Below the pieces are notes generated by a model. The model worked only from the letters and a program-made list of their open reading frames with translations, searched no databases and was not told the origin of the DNA. This document shows, in pieces, positions 62,447-64,000 of a stretch of 64,000 nt of DNA (the stretch's first letter is position 1; each line of letters opens with the position of its first letter). Source of the DNA: Endobugula sp965214375 (GTDB lineage Bacteria > Pseudomonadota > Gammaproteobacteria > Pseudomonadales > Cellvibrionaceae). Position numbers and translations under genes: made by a program. The DNA is taken from the NCBI GenBank assembly GCA_965214375.1, contig OZ243947.1:1798001-1862000 (forward strand), written 5' to 3'.

Positions 62447-63595
62447 ATGAAAACATATCACTCTTACCCCCCCCCCCCCCCCCCAAAAAATCACGCTTTT
62501 TTACTCTCTTTACTGCCCCATCTAACACTAAGAGGTTACTGGTCACTGATTGCTGCATACGGCTCTGCGAAGCAAGCGCTCACTTCGCCTATAAAACAAT
62601 TTAGTAAGCTATCAAGCGATGACAAACAACTACTAATAGACTTTCAAAAACACGGTAATAACAGCAAACTGGCACAGAAAGCTGAGGCTATTCAGTCTCA
62701 GTTAAACGATATTGAGGCGCGGATCATTACCTTTGACCAAGAAGAGTATCTGACACTACTAAACACTATTTACAGCCCTCCACCGGTACTTTATATCCGG
62801 GGTAATCACGATGTGTTGCACCTACCTCAATTAGCAATGGTAGGCTCACGACATGGCAGTATCCAGGGTAAAAAGAATACCCAACTATTCGCCAAGCATT
62901 TGTGTCAACATGGTTTTACTATTACTAGTGGGCTGGCATTGGGTATTGACCAGGAAGCACATTCAGCAACATTAGATGCCGGAGGCACCACCATTGCCGT
63001 CATGGCAACGGGTATTGAGCAAATTTATCCCAAACAACATCAAACGCTGGCACGACATATTATCGATAATGGTGGCGCACTGATTACTGAATCCCCCCCA
63101 GGTTCACCACCAACAGCGAATCGTTTTCCACAACGTAATCGTATTATTAGTGGTTTTAGTGTGGGCGTATTGGTTGTTGAAGCTACACTGCGCAGCGGTT
63201 CATTAATTACCGCACGGTATGCCATGGAGGAGGGACGTGAGGTGTTTACGATTCCTGGCGCCATTCACAATCCACAAAGCCGTGGCTGTCATCATGTAAT
63301 AAAACAGGGAGCCACGCTGGTTGAAAACAGTGTTGATATCGTTGAACACCTCGATTGCATACTTGAACATCTAAAAACATACCAACCAGAAAATATAAAA
63401 GACCAGAGCCCAAAAACAGAAATGTTATCAAAGGAAGAAGGACAATTACTTCAATGTATGGGTTTTGATGCTTTAACACAAAAAGAATTGATACAAGCGA
63501 CAAACCTAGATAGCCAAACAGTAAGTCAGGCACTTATTAACCTGGAAATTTCCGGTATAGTACAACGCTCGCACCGGGGTTATGAAAAGGTATAA
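62447..63595 (+). CDS. dprA: DNA-processing protein DprA with poly-C tract
   Basis: Loads RecA on incoming single-stranded DNA in natural transformation; 382 aa. The Rossmann-like core has MVGSRHGSIQGKK, TSGLALGIDQEAHSATL, GAGIEQIYPKQH-like text and FPQRNRIISGFSVG. The C-terminal winged helix is about 330-382. Near the start an uninterrupted run of 18 C (62467-62484) encodes six prolines; gain or loss of one or two C would frameshift the gene. The start ATG has AAGG directly before it, an unusually short spacing. Confidence 0.94.
   Translation: MKTYHSYPPPPPPKNHAFLLSLLPHLTLRGYWSLIAAYGSAKQALTSPIKQFSKLSSDDKQLLIDFQKHGNNSKLAQKAEAIQSQLNDIEARIITFDQEEYLTLLNTIYSPPPVLYIRGNHDVLHLPQLAMVGSRHGSIQGKKNTQLFAKHLCQHGFTITSGLALGIDQEAHSATLDAGGTTIAVMATGIEQIYPKQHQTLARHIIDNGGALITESPPGSPPTANRFPQRNRIISGFSVGVLVVEATLRSGSLITARYAMEEGREVFTIPGAIHNPQSRGCHHVIKQGATLVENSVDIVEHLDCILEHLKTYQPENIKDQSPKTEMLSKEEGQLLQCMGFDALTQKELIQATNLDSQTVSQALINLEISGIVQRSHRGYEKV
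62467..62484 (+). repeat. Homopolymer of 18 C in dprA
   Basis: Eighteen consecutive C at codons 8-13 of dprA, far longer than any other G/C run in the window. Such tracts mutate readily by slipped pairing and are typical of phase-variable genes. Confidence 0.9.
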
Positions 63596-63602
63596 TACCG
63601 CC

Positions 63603-64000
63603 ATGATATCTTCCGCCAAACCCTCTATCGCGATTGCCGCGACAATTATGCAGCAAGGTGGTGTCATCGCTTATCCCACAGAAGCCGTCTGGGGTTTAGG
63701 TTGTGATCCCTTTGATGAACATGCTGTGCGCCGTTTGCAGTATTTAAAAATGCGGGATTTAGGCAAAGGATTAATTTTAATTGCCTCTAACATACAGCAG
63801 GTCGAACCTTTTTTAACCGATATATCAGCCGAACAACGACAACAGTTGAACGCTGCTTGGCCCGGCCCTTTTACTTGGCTGGTTCCTAACAATGGCAAGG
63901 TACCCTCTTGGATTTGTGGACGCTTTTCTTCTATCGCACTACGAGTCACTCAGCACCCAGATGTACGTGCACTGTGCGATCGCTTCGGCGGTGCGATTGT
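63603..64000 (+). CDS. tsaC: Threonylcarbamoyl-AMP synthase TsaC, cut by window end
   Basis: Makes threonylcarbamoyl-adenylate for the t6A modification of tRNA. ATG 63603 lies 7 nt after the dprA stop; 132 codons are visible and the frame is open to the edge. VIAYPTEAVWGLGCDP, LKMRDLGKGLILIA (KxR site), WPGPFTWLVP and SSIALRVTQHP are characteristic of the YrdC/Sua5/TsaC fold. Gene order dprA-tsaC is widespread. Confidence 0.95.
   Translation, partial: MISSAKPSIAIAATIMQQGGVIAYPTEAVWGLGCDPFDEHAVRRLQYLKMRDLGKGLILIASNIQQVEPFLTDISAEQRQQLNAAWPGPFTWLVPNNGKVPSWICGRFSSIALRVTQHPDVRALCDRFGGAI

Noticed and set aside
1..64000. CRISPR array, prophage, tRNA or rRNA genes
   Set aside because: No regularly spaced direct repeats, phage structural genes, cloverleaf with CCA end or rRNA core sequence was seen.

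Overview
The window reads as chromosome of a marine-type gammaproteobacterium of moderate GC, related to the Pseudomonas/Cellvibrio side of the class. This is inferred from gene order remembered for that group: ubiA-phoB-phoR; pstC-pstA-pstB-phoU; polA; coxB-coxA-cox11-coxC-SURF1-ctaA-ctaB; glyQ-glyS-gmhB-plsC; and trkH-trkA-rsmB-fmt-def / lysM-dprA-tsaC. No rRNA or tRNA gene was seen. Both ends cut genes: a sensor kinase on the left and tsaC on the right.

Layout. 1-6375: a CitA/DcuS-like kinase and its regulator, an outer-membrane porin, and a decayed single-chain ATP-citrate lyase. 6408-19912: ubiA, phoB-phoR, a GNAT gene, pstS, two related small lipoproteins, yaaA, an M48 protease, and the phoU-pstB-pstA-pstC block; three promoters carry Pho boxes. 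19983-24872: a second porin, polA, a candidate sRNA, and a small gene whose 3' end is triplicated. 24928-33311: the cytochrome c oxidase biogenesis and structural operon. 33795-42695: housekeeping genes (yheV-prlC, gamma carbonic anhydrase, plsC, a GmhB-like protein without its nucleophile, glyS, glyQ). 42737-54763 is the accessory region: a degraded chromosomal integron (broken intI, three or four cassettes, two intact attC sites and one split by an IS110-family element), an amine oxidase, argA, a broken PAS-GGDEF-EAL gene, a second identical IS copy, and a broken GspE/PilB-type ATPase. 55419-64000: trkH, trkA, rsmB, fmt, def, a LysM protein, dprA with an 18-C tract, and partial tsaC.

Two themes stand out. 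First, accessory genes are decaying while core genes are intact. Broken ones are the ATP-citrate lyase, integron integrase, both transposase copies, the GGDEF/EAL protein, the GspE-like ATPase and a small HExxH protein; several frameshifts fall in poly-A runs. Second, the IS110-family element has a 208-nt non-coding segment upstream of its transposase. It folds into nested stems and carries two short segments that match the two sides of its insertion point in the attC site, which is what a guide (bridge) RNA directed at integron attC sites would look like.
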